Source: Acidobacteriota bacterium (GTDB lineage: Bacteria; Acidobacteriota; Blastocatellia; RBC074). Taken from it: a DNA stretch of 55,847 nt. Shown one piece after another: positions 14,470 to 23,077 of the stretch (position 1 is the first letter of the stretch; every line of letters starts with the position of its first letter). Position numbers and translations under genes: made by a program. The stretch is taken from assembly GCA_022072205.1 (NCBI GenBank), contig JAJVID010000086.1:1-55847 (forward strand), written 5' to 3'. Below the pieces are notes generated by a model. The model was given only the letters and a program-made list of their open reading frames with translations, was not told the origin of the DNA and ran no database searches.

Positions 14470-15429
14470 CTACAGATTGCACAGCCATCGAGAGATGGAA
14501 GCAAGCTGATTTTCGTCGGTCAGGTTGGCGGCGTTTTCGAGCGAGCCTTGTTCCAACTGATTCCAGATCTCAACCGCCATCTTCTTTTCAATCGCCGCGC
14601 CGATGAAGAACAAATGCGGATTTGAGCCGAGCGCGCCAAATGCTTGTTGAATGCGGCTCAAAGCTGTTCGCGCCGTCTTCCAATGCTCGTCCGCTCCGGC
14701 GGGATCAATCCCTCCCTTCAACTCACCGAGCGCGACGTACGATTTTGGAGAATGGTAAATCACAGGCGAAAGATCGTCGGGGCTGCAATCGAGCACACAT
14801 AGATCAATGTTGTTTTTCACGAGCGGCACGGTGAGGTTGAAAAGCAGGGTTCTATCTTTATTGCCTTTCCGCCACCAGAGTCCGCGCAGGTATAGCTCGA
14901 TATCCGTATTCTCATCTGGCATCCTCGCCCACACTCGGTTGACTGAATGAAGCCAGTGACAAGACCTGCCGGTGATCTTGAGCGTCGAGATAATCTCGCG
15001 CGTCAATTTTCTCTGCGCCAGCGCTCCGCCGATATTGCGCATTGAACCGCCAAGGGTATCGCCTCTCGTCAGTAGAAAGCGGAACACCAATTCCTCGACG
15101 AAATTCGCTCCGGCAGGCTCAAGAAAATTGCTGATCAGCCCTTGTATAGCTTCGACTTTGTCTTCAGGCTGCAGGTGATTGGCGGCTTTATCCGACACGC
15201 CAGCGGCGGTCAGCAGCGCGGCTTGAATATCCTCAATCCTGACCAGATCAGCCGCATTTTTTGCATTGGAAGCCGAAGCCTTGAGCGCTCTTGCCTGGGC
15301 GACGAAAGGCGTGGCGCGCCTGTTCTTTTCCAGAGCCAGAGCCACGAAACCCGCTCTAACGGCTTCATACGTTGTGACCAGCTCATCGCTCGAAGACAAA
15401 TGCTGACGGTAAGCCCTCTTTTTCGCCAT
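14470..15429 (-). CDS. Type II restriction endonuclease, AvaI/BsoBI family
   Basis: A 319-residue protein whose middle contains [20 protein letters not shown] and the active-site block [20 protein letters not shown], the pattern I associate with the AvaI/BsoBI family. A PD-(D/E)XK centre fits: D209 in NNIDLCVLD, then E236-L-K238. This spacing is close to that of BsoBI (catalytic Asp, Glu and Lys near 212, 240 and 242). AvaI and BsoBI cut C^YCGRG; specificity here is an inference. I chose the ATG at 15429 because it overlaps the methyltransferase stop (TGATG); a longer frame starts 9 codons earlier inside that gene. Confidence 0.87.
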   Translation of the reverse strand: MAKKRAYRQHLSSSDELVTTYEAVRAGFVALALEKNRRATPFVAQARALKASASNAKNAADLVRIEDIQAALLTAAGVSDKAANHLQPEDKVEAIQGLISNFLEPAGANFVEELVFRFLLTRGDTLGGSMRNIGGALAQRKLTREIISTLKITGRSCHWLHSVNRVWARMPDENTDIELYLRGLWWRKGNKDRTLLFNLTVPLVKNNIDLCVLDCSPDDLSPVIYHSPKSYVALGELKGGIDPAGADEHWKTARTALSRIQQAFGALGSNPHLFFIGAAIEKKMAVEIWNQLEQGSLENAANLTDENQLASISRWLCNL

Positions 15430-16859
15430 CAGAGTTTTCTCCAAACGTAAATGCATTTGCGCAAGGCTTCCTTACCGTGCTCCCCCATCTGCTGACTGCT
15501 GTTGCCCTTGCCAGTAGGCAACACCAGGATATGTTCGACGTCGAACCCGAGTTTTTCGGCCAGGTCTGAAAGGATGAGGTCAACGGAAACGCTTGCCCCG
15601 GCGTAGCGCACATTGTCATTGACCATAATCAGCGGCGCGCCCGGTTTCATCACGCGCGCGCATTCCGCAATCACACAGGCCATTTCATAAAAATAGCCTC
15701 GCACCATTCGCGGAATGCCGTTGTTGTTAAGTTCGCCCTGCTCTTTCTTTTCTTCAAGATATTTCAGAATCGCTTGCAGCAGTTCCTGTTGGTCTGTCGC
15801 GGCAACGGCGATGGCCCAGGCGGGATTCAGCTTCAACAAATCCTTCGCCCGGTTTTCCACCGTGCAACTGAGCATCTGCTGCCTGAGGTTGATCAATTCC
15901 CGCTCTCCAACGCCGAGCAACGCCAACTCGAGCGCATAGGTGCGGGTGTAATCGTAGCGGTTGCAGTACGGCGGTGATGTGATCACTGCGTCAAACGATT
16001 CAGTAGGCAGCTTGGGCATAACATCAAGGCAGGAACCGTGATGCAGGTGAATCGCTCCCCTGGTTTTCTCTCGCGGGAAAAGTTCTGTCTGAGTCTCGCC
16101 AGTCCGGGCGTCGGCGATAATTTCGCTAAGCTTTTCGCCGATGGCTTCTTCAAAGTCCGCGATCAAACCTTTATCGAATTGTTTCTGTCCCTGGCGACGA
16201 CCCGAACGATAATCCCATCGCAGGTATTGTCCATCCTTGCGCGTATAACTCACCGATTCCAGCACGCATAGCAGAGCGAACCTCAACGCCGCCTGCACGC
16301 GATCATTCTCCTGTCGCCACGCTGCCATAAACCTCTCTATGCCCGTATGCGTTTCCGGTGAGTACGCAGATTTTGTGATTCGCAGTTCAGGCAAAGGCTC
16401 TCTCTGTTTCGACTTCTTCCAGGGGGAAGCAACAATCCAACGTTCGAGCGTCAGAAAATCTTCGTGACTGAAATCCGATTCAAGCAACTTTCTGACATTG
16501 ATGATCTGCTGGCCAATCGGCAACAATTCGATCCCTTCGGCGGTCATTCCCGCTTCGCTCGCAGCGAACAGAGTCGTGCCGCTTCCCGCAAAGGTATCGA
16601 GAATTTTCCCGCTGATTTTGTAATGATGAAAGAGGTACTCAAGCAAGGGCGCGGAAAACGCCTCTTTATATTTGTACCAGCGATAGGCGGGCTTGTTCCT
16701 GTTTGATTGAAAGCTGACCAGCGAACGAGTGAGAGCTTTTTGCACAATCAGCCGGTCTTCAAAGCGCCGGGTCAGTTCGTGGTCAAGCCTTTCGATTACC
16801 TCTGTCTCCGCTCTTCGCAAAGAGATCGGCTGCTGGCCACCAGAAATCATATCGAGCAC
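15429..16859 (-). CDS. DNA methyltransferase of the AvaI/BsoBI-type system
   Basis: A 476-residue SAM-dependent DNA methyltransferase. Seen: motif [10 protein letters not shown] (88-96), motif X-like [20 protein letters not shown] just before it, and catalytic motif IV TSPPY (294-298). The TSPPY form is typical of N4-cytosine methylation; N6-adenine is possible. It should protect host sites from the adjoining endonuclease, whose ATG overlaps this stop. The start is taken as GTG at 16859 with AAGGGA about 7 bases upstream; the in-frame ATG at 16850 is an alternative. It is the first gene of the methyltransferase-endonuclease-SNF2 unit. Confidence 0.92.
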   Translation of the reverse strand: MLDMISGGQQPISLRRAETEVIERLDHELTRRFEDRLIVQKALTRSLVSFQSNRNKPAYRWYKYKEAFSAPLLEYLFHHYKISGKILDTFAGSGTTLFAASEAGMTAEGIELLPIGQQIINVRKLLESDFSHEDFLTLERWIVASPWKKSKQREPLPELRITKSAYSPETHTGIERFMAAWRQENDRVQAALRFALLCVLESVSYTRKDGQYLRWDYRSGRRQGQKQFDKGLIADFEEAIGEKLSEIIADARTGETQTELFPREKTRGAIHLHHGSCLDVMPKLPTESFDAVITSPPYCNRYDYTRTYALELALLGVGERELINLRQQMLSCTVENRAKDLLKLNPAWAIAVAATDQQELLQAILKYLEEKKEQGELNNNGIPRMVRGYFYEMACVIAECARVMKPGAPLIMVNDNVRYAGASVSVDLILSDLAEKLGFDVEHILVLPTGKGNSSQQMGEHGKEALRKCIYVWRKL

Positions 16860-16919
16860 TGTTTATCCCTTCATTAGTCGAATAATAAATTGGAAAACCG
16901 ATTGGCCTTTTCGGTCATT

Positions 16920-17375
16920 CTACTCCATCGGGACAATCGGCACATCCCAATGCGCGATCAGAATCTCGAACCGCCGCTGCTCTTCACGTTTGAACGTCGT
17001 CTGATCGGGATAAAGCTGTTTGATAATCGCCTCTTCGCTGCTCGCAGCGTTCGGATCGTGAAATGCGGCGGCGCTTTTGAAGATGATCGTGACGCGGTAA
17101 TCCCAGCGGCCGTCTTCAGTCGAATGGTAACGAGGCTTTTCGATCTTGACGCTCAGGATGCGGCCAGACTCGATCTGTTTTTTCAAAACCGGCAGATGAT
17201 TCTTCTTGAAAAGCTGTAGGAACTCGTCGGCGTAGCCCCATTTCGTCTTGTAGTAATACTCGACGACGTAAGACTGCTCCTGCGGCGCGGTTTGAGCGTT
17301 CGCCGGAAATGAAACGACGACGCCAATCACAAACAACAATGCGAATGCCGATAATGCTTGCGCGACTCTGCTCAT
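16920..17375 (-). CDS. Secreted protein of unknown function
   Basis: 151 residues with a clear signal peptide (MSRVAQALSAFALLFVIGVV, then VSFPANA before QTAP). The mature part (SYVVEYYYKTKWGYADEFLQ, then LFKKNHLPVLKKQIESGR) reads like a small alpha/beta ferredoxin-fold (dimeric barrel, NIPSNAP-like) domain, but I do not recognise a named family. GAGGAG lies 8 bases before the ATG. It ends 60 bases before the methyltransferase start on the same strand. Confidence 0.8.
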   Translation of the reverse strand: MSRVAQALSAFALLFVIGVVVSFPANAQTAPQEQSYVVEYYYKTKWGYADEFLQLFKKNHLPVLKKQIESGRILSVKIEKPRYHSTEDGRWDYRVTIIFKSAAAFHDPNAASSEEAIIKQLYPDQTTFKREEQRRFEILIAHWDVPIVPME

Positions 17376-17502
17376 TTACGTTTCTCCTCTTCGTTTTTGT
17401 GAATGCCTGATAAAGAATTGCTTCGGCTCTTTGCGCGGCGATTGTACCGTTATACGATTACAGCCCCAAGAAATCCCGAAACAAAAACAAGGTGGAAAAG
17501 GA

Positions 17503-18336
17503 ATGAAAAAACTTCTGGTCTCGCTGCTCGTCTTTCTGTTCGCAATCGCGGCTCAGGCTCAAAAGCCGTCTTCAAATTCAACCGCTGCTTCAGCGACATC
17601 AACCGGCCCGAAGAAAGGTTCGCTGGTGGTCGTAGGCGGAGGCAAAATTCCGCGGAGCATCTCGGAAAAGTTCATCGCGCTTGCGGGCGGCCCCGAAGCT
17701 AATATCGTTTACATCCCGACCGCCGCCGAAGATCAGGCGCTCAATCGGCAGACGGGCGACGAATCGCCAAAGCTCTTCGGTTTGAAGAACGTCACTGTGC
17801 TGCACACGCGCGACCGCAACGTCGCCAACACCGAAAAATTCGCGGCGCCGCTGCGCAAAGCCACAGGCGTCTGGTTCGGTGGCGGGCGGCAATGGAGACT
17901 GGTTGATTCCTACCTCGATACGCTCGTTCACAAGGAATTGCTGGCTGTGCTCGAACGCGGCGGCGTCATCGGAGGCTCTTCAGCGGGCGCGACTATTCAG
18001 GGTTCCTACCTGGTTCGCGGCGCGCGCGAAGGCAACACGATTATGATGGCCAAAGGTTACGAAGCCGGCCTCGGCTTTCTGAAAAACACCGCGATTGATC
18101 AGCACATCAACACGCGCAAGCGCGAAAACGATCTGAATGAAGTCATCGCCGCTCATCCTGAATTGCTGGGCGTAGGACTGTACGAATCAACCGCGATTGT
18201 CGTGCAGGGCGATAAGTTTGAAGTGATCGGTGACGGCAAAGTCGCCATTACGGATGGGAAAGAACACGACGGAAAAAAATATTACCTGCTCTCGGCGGGA
18301 GAGCGATTCGATTTGAAGGCTCGCGCCAGATTGTAA
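17503..18336 (+). CDS. Secreted cyanophycinase-like S51 peptidase
   Basis: 277 residues with a signal peptide (MKKLLVSLLVFLFAIAAQAQ). The mature domain has the class I glutaminase-like fold of peptidase family S51: KGSLVVVGGGKIP at the start, IVYIPTAAED, GVWFGGGRQWRLVD, and the nucleophile Ser in VIGGSSAGATIQGSYLVRG. Late segments (AIDQHINTRKRENDL, GVGLYESTAIVV) carry the expected His and Glu regions. Cyanophycinases cut multi-L-arginyl-poly-L-aspartate to dipeptides; other members cleave isoaspartyl or other Asp peptides, so the exact substrate is open. The start is set by GGTGGAAAAGGA before the ATG at 17503; the longer frame upstream lacks a signal peptide. Confidence 0.88.
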   Translation: MKKLLVSLLVFLFAIAAQAQKPSSNSTAASATSTGPKKGSLVVVGGGKIPRSISEKFIALAGGPEANIVYIPTAAEDQALNRQTGDESPKLFGLKNVTVLHTRDRNVANTEKFAAPLRKATGVWFGGGRQWRLVDSYLDTLVHKELLAVLERGGVIGGSSAGATIQGSYLVRGAREGNTIMMAKGYEAGLGFLKNTAIDQHINTRKRENDLNEVIAAHPELLGVGLYESTAIVVQGDKFEVIGDGKVAITDGKEHDGKKYYLLSAGERFDLKARARL

Positions 18337-18362
18337 CGCGCAGGGCGCGCTTAATCGGAAAC

Positions 18363-18417
18363 AACCTGGTGGGGACCTGCTGATTATGATTAATCCCCAG
18401 GTCCCCTCCACAAGGTT
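18363..18417. repeat. Inverted repeat between convergent genes
   Basis: AACCTGGTGGGGACCTG (18363-18379) and CAGGTCCCCTCCACAAGGTT (18398-18417) can pair with a small bulge. It lies between the ends of the cyanophycinase-like gene (+) and the WGxxGxxG gene (-), so it may serve as a shared transcription end, but there is no T-run. Confidence 0.65.
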
Positions 18418-18478
18418 TCAATATGATTTGGTTGCAAGTAACGAGGCGTCTGAGTCGTTAAGGCCGCCTTAAGCCAGC

Positions 18479-18742
18479 TCATCGGGAGCCGAGAGGCTCG
18501 CCTGTGCGGTAATCGCCCGCGCGATGGCGCGACGGTTCCTCCCGACGACGCTTGAGGCCGAACAGGCCAAGCAGACCGATCAGACCAAACCAACCCCAAC
18601 CTCCACCGGCGCCTCCATCAGTCCTATAAGTCGTGGTGTTCTGGTTATCCGGATAGCCGCCCGTTTGAGCAAACGTCGTCAGCGATAGCGGCAACGCGGA
18701 AAGACTCAAGGCCAGAACTCCAGCTCGAATGTATCGTTTCAT
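18479..18742 (-). CDS. Small secreted WGxxGxxG-type protein
   Basis: 87 residues: signal peptide MKRYIRAGVLALSLSALPLS, then LTTFAQ, a short Gly/Asn/Thr-rich linker, then GGGWGWFGLIGLLGLFGLKRRR. This WGxxGxxG-like hydrophobic stretch followed by a basic cluster is like the short C-terminal sorting motif of WGxxGxxG-CTERM proteins. Here it is followed by 15-18 extra polar residues (EEPSRHRAGDYRTGEPLGSR), which is unusual for such a motif. AAAGGAGG lies 8 bases before the ATG. Function unknown. Confidence 0.8.
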   Translation of the reverse strand: MKRYIRAGVLALSLSALPLSLTTFAQTGGYPDNQNTTTYRTDGGAGGGWGWFGLIGLLGLFGLKRRREEPSRHRAGDYRTGEPLGSR

Positions 18743-18961
18743 GATGTTTTCCTCCTTTGCGATGTTTTGCTCAAGATTTGCTCAAGAAGGGAACCGGCAA
18801 TACTTATACCATTAGCTTTTCGAGATAAGCGCGCGAGGCGCGAGGCTGTAATGAGGCGATTTAGCCGCCAAACGCATTGTTCCGATGTATTCAGGTGGAA
18901 CAAGTAGCGGCTGTGGCAGGTTCTGAAATATTTCAACTGTATTGCGGCGCGGCTGCGCAGC

Positions 18962-21900
18962 TCATTGCGCAGCCGTTTTCAACTTCGCGCCATTGATCCA
19001 CTCCAGCACGGTCTGCGTCGCCGCGTCGTTCAACCCATTCCAACGCATCCCGCCGCCGTGCGGAGTCTTCTTCGATCCGATCAATCCTTCCTGCGACGCG
19101 TCGCCGGTCGGTTTGCGAATAATCAAACTGTTTTCAGGATTGGCCAGGTCAACCACTTTTAGCGCCGAGCGGTAATTTTCGCGCGCTTGATCGTCGGTGA
19201 AGCGGCCCTGTTTATCCGGCTCGATGAGTTTGAAGATGGTGTGCGTCGTGTGGCAGTTGACGCAGGCGTTGCCGTCCGCGCCCTTGCGCGCGAGCAGCGG
19301 CATGACGCGCTGGACGAAGAAGTTGTAATCGAGCGCCTCTTCAGCCCGCAAATCCAACGCGACTCCGCCGTCCTGCCCCTGATACATCGCGATGGCCAGG
19401 CCCTGCAAACGCTGGTTCGGATCTTTGGTGAGCTTCGACAACGCCGCGCGGATCGCAGCGTTCGATTGCAGCGTCTTCACGCGCCGCACAGCGTTGAGCG
19501 CCGCTGAGCGCACGTTCTCATCGCGTTCTTCGAGCGAGTCGGCCATCAGGTTGATCAACCGCAGGTCGTCGTTGATTGGCGTTTCGACGTTGATCAGATC
19601 GAGGATCATTTTGCGTTTGATCGCCGATTGGGTCTTGAGCAACGAGTCGAGCGCGGCTGCGACGGCTGGCAGATCGCGCAGCGCAGGCGAGAGCAGCGCT
19701 AGCTGCGTGGCGGCGCGCGAAAGTTCCGCGTCGGATGATTGCAGGGCCGAAGCGATGCGCCGCTGAATTTGCGCGTCGTTGGCTAGGTGCGGGAAATCGG
19801 CCAGTGCGCGCAACGCCGCGGCGGCGGTGTTTTTGTCGGCGCCGCCGGTTCGCAGCACGAAGCTTTTCACTTCTTCATCGAATTTTTCATTGCGGGCGAA
19901 ATCCTGTCCCAAAGCCTTGACGCGGTCGAGGGCGGCGATCTGCGCTTCGGAATATTTACTGGCCAGCAGTTCTTTCAACACCTGTACAGCCTCGTGGCGG
20001 TTCTGCTCGACGACTTTCAACGGCAGCGAGCGATAAAACTCGTTCGACGCTGCGCGCACCGAAGCGTCCGTATCGTTGAGCCGCCGCATCACCAGCAGCG
20101 GCAAGCTTGTCAGCGTGTTGTCGCGCAATGTGTACGAAGCCAGAATCGCCTGCCGCCGCCGCGCGGCCTCGGGCGAATTGACTATCGGCGCAAGAGCGCG
20201 TTCCATCGCCGGAGCGCCTTCGGCGTAAAACACGACCGTTTCAACATCGTTGCCGATGCGCGTGTAACGGCCCGCGTTCGTGTAACCGCCGTGACGCAGA
20301 TGAAATTCGGTCAAACCGCGAAGCAAGCCCTCGCGTTGAAGTTCGTTGCCGGTTTCCAGGGCGCGGGCGATGCGTTCGGCCATTCTACGGCTGGATTCGT
20401 GATGCCCCGCGACCGCCTTATCGCGGTCTTCTTTTTGCGCCAGATGGCCGATCCAGTTGTTGTACAGATAGCGCACGTTCTCGTCGGCCATGCTGTAAAA
20501 ACCTTCGAGAAGGTTGCGCCGCATCCAGGGATGTTCGCTCGCGGCCATTCGCGCGATGAAGGCGTCGGCGATGCGATCCTGCAACGATTCGTCCTTCGTC
20601 CAGTAAAACCATTGCGTGAGCGATTTCGCCGCCTGCATCCGCACGGGCGTGTACGGATCGGACAATCGCGCGATCAGCTTGCCGGCGATTTCGTTTTTGC
20701 CGGTCAGGTAAGCGAAATGCTGCGCGAAGACGCGCGTCGCGCCCCATCGCGCTCTTTCGCTCGGCTGGTCGAGCGCGGCGATGATTTCGTCATAGCCGAT
20801 TTGGTGGCGCGAAGCGATGCGCCGCAAGGCTTGCGCGGCGGCGATCTGGACGAGTTTGCTGCGATCAGCAAGCAATCGGGTCAACGGCGCGATTGCCTCT
20901 ATTGCGCTCACGCGTCCGAGCGAGGCGGCGGCGGCCATTCGCATCATCGGCTCTTCACTGCCGAGGCTCGCAATCAAATCCTGAGCCGAACGCGGCGCCG
21001 ACCAGACACTGTCAATCTGTTCGAGCCGCGACACCGCATCGCTTCCTGAAGACGATTGCAGCGGCGCCGTTCGCCAGCCTTTGCCATCCGAACCTTTGTA
21101 AAATTCCGACAACGCCATCACTGCGAATTGAGTTTCGCGGAATGGCGTGCGGAAGTTTTCGTAAGATTGTTTCGGGTCAAACCATCCGCCCCACTCCTGC
21201 TGGCGTCCGAGCAGGAGCTTCAACGACTTTGCGATCTGCGGATGTTCGGGCGAGTAACCGGCGCGGGCGAGCGCGTACAGGCAGTGATAGGTTTGAAACT
21301 CGACCGCCGGGCTGTCCTTCTCAAACAGCATTGACCATTGGCCGTCATAGCGCTGAAGCGACAGGATGCGCTCGGCGTTGCTCCTGATCCGGCTGGCGTA
21401 AGCTGCGCGGTCAATGTCAGCGAGCGCGATGGTCTGGTAACACAGATCAACGTTGTTCTTGATCTTCTCCTGTTCGATCAGCCGTCGAATCTGATCGCGG
21501 TATTCGCGGTATTCATTTTCGCTCGTGACTTTGAACAACTCGTCGAAGACCTTCCACGAATACCACGCGACTTCGTATGCGCTGACCAGCGGCGTGTTGC
21601 CGTTGCTCTCGTCGTTCGGCAATTCGGTTCGGCCTTTGTAGTAAATCTTCAAGTAGCCCGCGACGCCTTTGAGCAATGACAAACGTTTTTCGCCCGTGAA
21701 CTCGCTGTCGTATTGATTGACGAGCGCGGCAAGGCGGCTCATCACGTTGGCCGACGCGCTGATGACGCGCGTCCAGTAAGCGTCTTTGTGGCCGTAAAAC
21801 GGCAGCGGGTTGTTGGCCAGACGTTCGGTCAGAAATTGAAGCGACGAGCGTTTGTTGACCGCGTAGCCGTTCTGCTTCGCTGTCAATTCGCCGCGCGTCG

Positions 21901-22987
21901 TGAAATGCGTCGCGTGGCAGGCGATGCAGAGTTGAGTTTCAAAATGAGGGCTGGAGACGCGGTTGACTATGCCGCCGTGTCGCGGCGTGTTGGCGTGCCA
22001 ACTGTCGCCCGCGCTGACCAGATAATCCATCCCGGCGCGGATGGCTTTGCGCGCGTCATTGAATGGAGGAGTGTCATAGACAGACGTGCGGAGTTGATAA
22101 AAAACGTGATTGGCGTCAACGCGAACGTAGTAAGTCCCGCGAGTGATGATCCGCGTGGTGAATTTATTGCCGGGCAGAGCCTGAACTTCGTGCGGAGGCG
22201 TGACGGGATCGGCGCCGCGTTCGTAACTCTTCGCCTCGCCGCTTTCGACCGTGAAGATCGAAACATCAACCGGGATGCTGTCGCGTTCGAGCAGGTCGAG
22301 TTCAAAATGGACGAGCTTCGGCTCGGCGCCGTCGTAGCTGAATTTGAACCAGTCCACGCCGCCTTCGGGCAAACGGTCGCTGGTCAGTTCAGGCTGTTGG
22401 GCATAAGGCGCCGCGCCGCGCGCCGGCTTCGGCTCGCCGAGCGGCAAAATGTACGGCTTGTCATCCGCCGACGCCCATACGGTCTGGCCGAGTTTGAATT
22501 CATTCGCTTCGCGCCAGTCGTCGTTCGGCTCGGCTTCAACCGTCGCATTCGAGCCAGAGGCCGCGGGCCATTCCAGAACCGTGACCGTGTGTTCAACCGT
22601 GGCCGAAGCGAAAGAGGTGATCTCAATCTCCGCCGCGCCGCTCGACCGAAACAGCGTGTAAAGATCGGGGTCTCCCGCGTGCAGCGGTTTGCTGGCGATG
22701 ATTTTATCTCCGCTCCGCAGCGTGACCTGAAGCGTATCGTTCGGGCCGAAGGCCGCTGGCGACGGAGTCGAAACCAGCAGAGAGCGGACTTTGTCTGCGC
22801 TCGTCGTGGGCAAGCGGTAGGTCTTGGACTCGCGCGCCGCCAATAGTCCGCGCGCGTCTACCAGTTTTTTGATTGAGGATTTTGCTTCAGTCTCCGCGCC
22901 CGAACTTCGCGCGGGCTTCAACCAGATCACTACGATAGCGAACAGGAAAACGACAAGACACCAGAGCCGAATCTGTCGGGTCTTCAC
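18962..22987 (-). CDS. Large secreted diheme HEAT-repeat protein
   Basis: 1341 residues. Order: a signal peptide or anchor (KTRQIRLWCLVVFLFAIVVI), a beta-sandwich N-terminal part that includes a PPC-like domain (AEPNDDWREANEFKLGQTVW), heme site CIACH (354-358), an alpha/alpha-toroid-like region with QRYDGQWSMLF and QQEWGGWFDP, long HEAT-like repeats (PMMRMAAAASLGR; VQIAAAQALRRIA; PVRMQAAKSLTQW), and a C-terminal cytochrome with CVNCH (1242-1246) followed by HGGGMRWNGL. It is probably a periplasmic or surface redox protein resembling the giant c-type cytochromes of Planctomycetes and Acidobacteria. The start is the GTG at 22987 because GGAGG lies 5 bases upstream; the TTG at 22999 overlaps that site. 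Substrate unknown. Confidence 0.88.
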   Translation of the reverse strand: MKTRQIRLWCLVVFLFAIVVIWLKPARSSGAETEAKSSIKKLVDARGLLAARESKTYRLPTTSADKVRSLLVSTPSPAAFGPNDTLQVTLRSGDKIIASKPLHAGDPDLYTLFRSSGAAEIEITSFASATVEHTVTVLEWPAASGSNATVEAEPNDDWREANEFKLGQTVWASADDKPYILPLGEPKPARGAAPYAQQPELTSDRLPEGGVDWFKFSYDGAEPKLVHFELDLLERDSIPVDVSIFTVESGEAKSYERGADPVTPPHEVQALPGNKFTTRIITRGTYYVRVDANHVFYQLRTSVYDTPPFNDARKAIRAGMDYLVSAGDSWHANTPRHGGIVNRVSSPHFETQLCIACHATHFTTRGELTAKQNGYAVNKRSSLQFLTERLANNPLPFYGHKDAYWTRVISASANVMSRLAALVNQYDSEFTGEKRLSLLKGVAGYLKIYYKGRTELPNDESNGNTPLVSAYEVAWYSWKVFDELFKVTSENEYREYRDQIRRLIEQEKIKNNVDLCYQTIALADIDRAAYASRIRSNAERILSLQRYDGQWSMLFEKDSPAVEFQTYHCLYALARAGYSPEHPQIAKSLKLLLGRQQEWGGWFDPKQSYENFRTPFRETQFAVMALSEFYKGSDGKGWRTAPLQSSSGSDAVSRLEQIDSVWSAPRSAQDLIASLGSEEPMMRMAAAASLGRVSAIEAIAPLTRLLADRSKLVQIAAAQALRRIASRHQIGYDEIIAALDQPSERARWGATRVFAQHFAYLTGKNEIAGKLIARLSDPYTPVRMQAAKSLTQWFYWTKDESLQDRIADAFIARMAASEHPWMRRNLLEGFYSMADENVRYLYNNWIGHLAQKEDRDKAVAGHHESSRRMAERIARALETGNELQREGLLRGLTEFHLRHGGYTNAGRYTRIGNDVETVVFYAEGAPAMERALAPIVNSPEAARRRQAILASYTLRDNTLTSLPLLVMRRLNDTDASVRAASNEFYRSLPLKVVEQNRHEAVQVLKELLASKYSEAQIAALDRVKALGQDFARNEKFDEEVKSFVLRTGGADKNTAAAALRALADFPHLANDAQIQRRIASALQSSDAELSRAATQLALLSPALRDLPAVAAALDSLLKTQSAIKRKMILDLINVETPINDDLRLINLMADSLEERDENVRSAALNAVRRVKTLQSNAAIRAALSKLTKDPNQRLQGLAIAMYQGQDGGVALDLRAEEALDYNFFVQRVMPLLARKGADGNACVNCHTTHTIFKLIEPDKQGRFTDDQARENYRSALKVVDLANPENSLIIRKPTGDASQEGLIGSKKTPHGGGMRWNGLNDAATQTVLEWINGAKLKTAAQ

Positions 22988-23021
22988 GGGAGCCTCCAAC
23001 TTGTGTTTGGATAAAGCAGCG

Positions 23022-23077
23022 CCGCGCGCGTAAGCAAGCGGTTGCAGACTGGGCCAACCGCTTGCTTACGCGCGCGG
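23022..23077. repeat. 23-bp perfect inverted repeat overlapping the mpl stop
   Basis: CCGCGCGCGTAAGCAAGCGG+TTG (23022-23044) and its exact reverse complement (23055-23077) with a 10-base loop. The last residues and stop codon of mpl (..VPRA*) are written inside the right arm. When read in another frame such repeats give QPLAYARG-type peptides, a pattern I have seen in acidobacterial annotation. Confidence 0.85.

Noticed and set aside
11563..16859. DISARM system
   Set aside because: There is a methyltransferase and an SNF2 gene, but no DrmA, DUF1998 DrmB or phospholipase-D DrmC; instead an AvaI/BsoBI-type nuclease is present.
18739..18936. 65-codon minus-strand frame just before the WGxxGxxG gene
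   Set aside because: It lies in the expected promoter region, has no recognisable sequence and overlaps the ribosome binding site of the next gene.
19787..21049. 420-codon plus-strand frame over the diheme gene
   Set aside because: Antisense shadow of the HEAT-repeat region.
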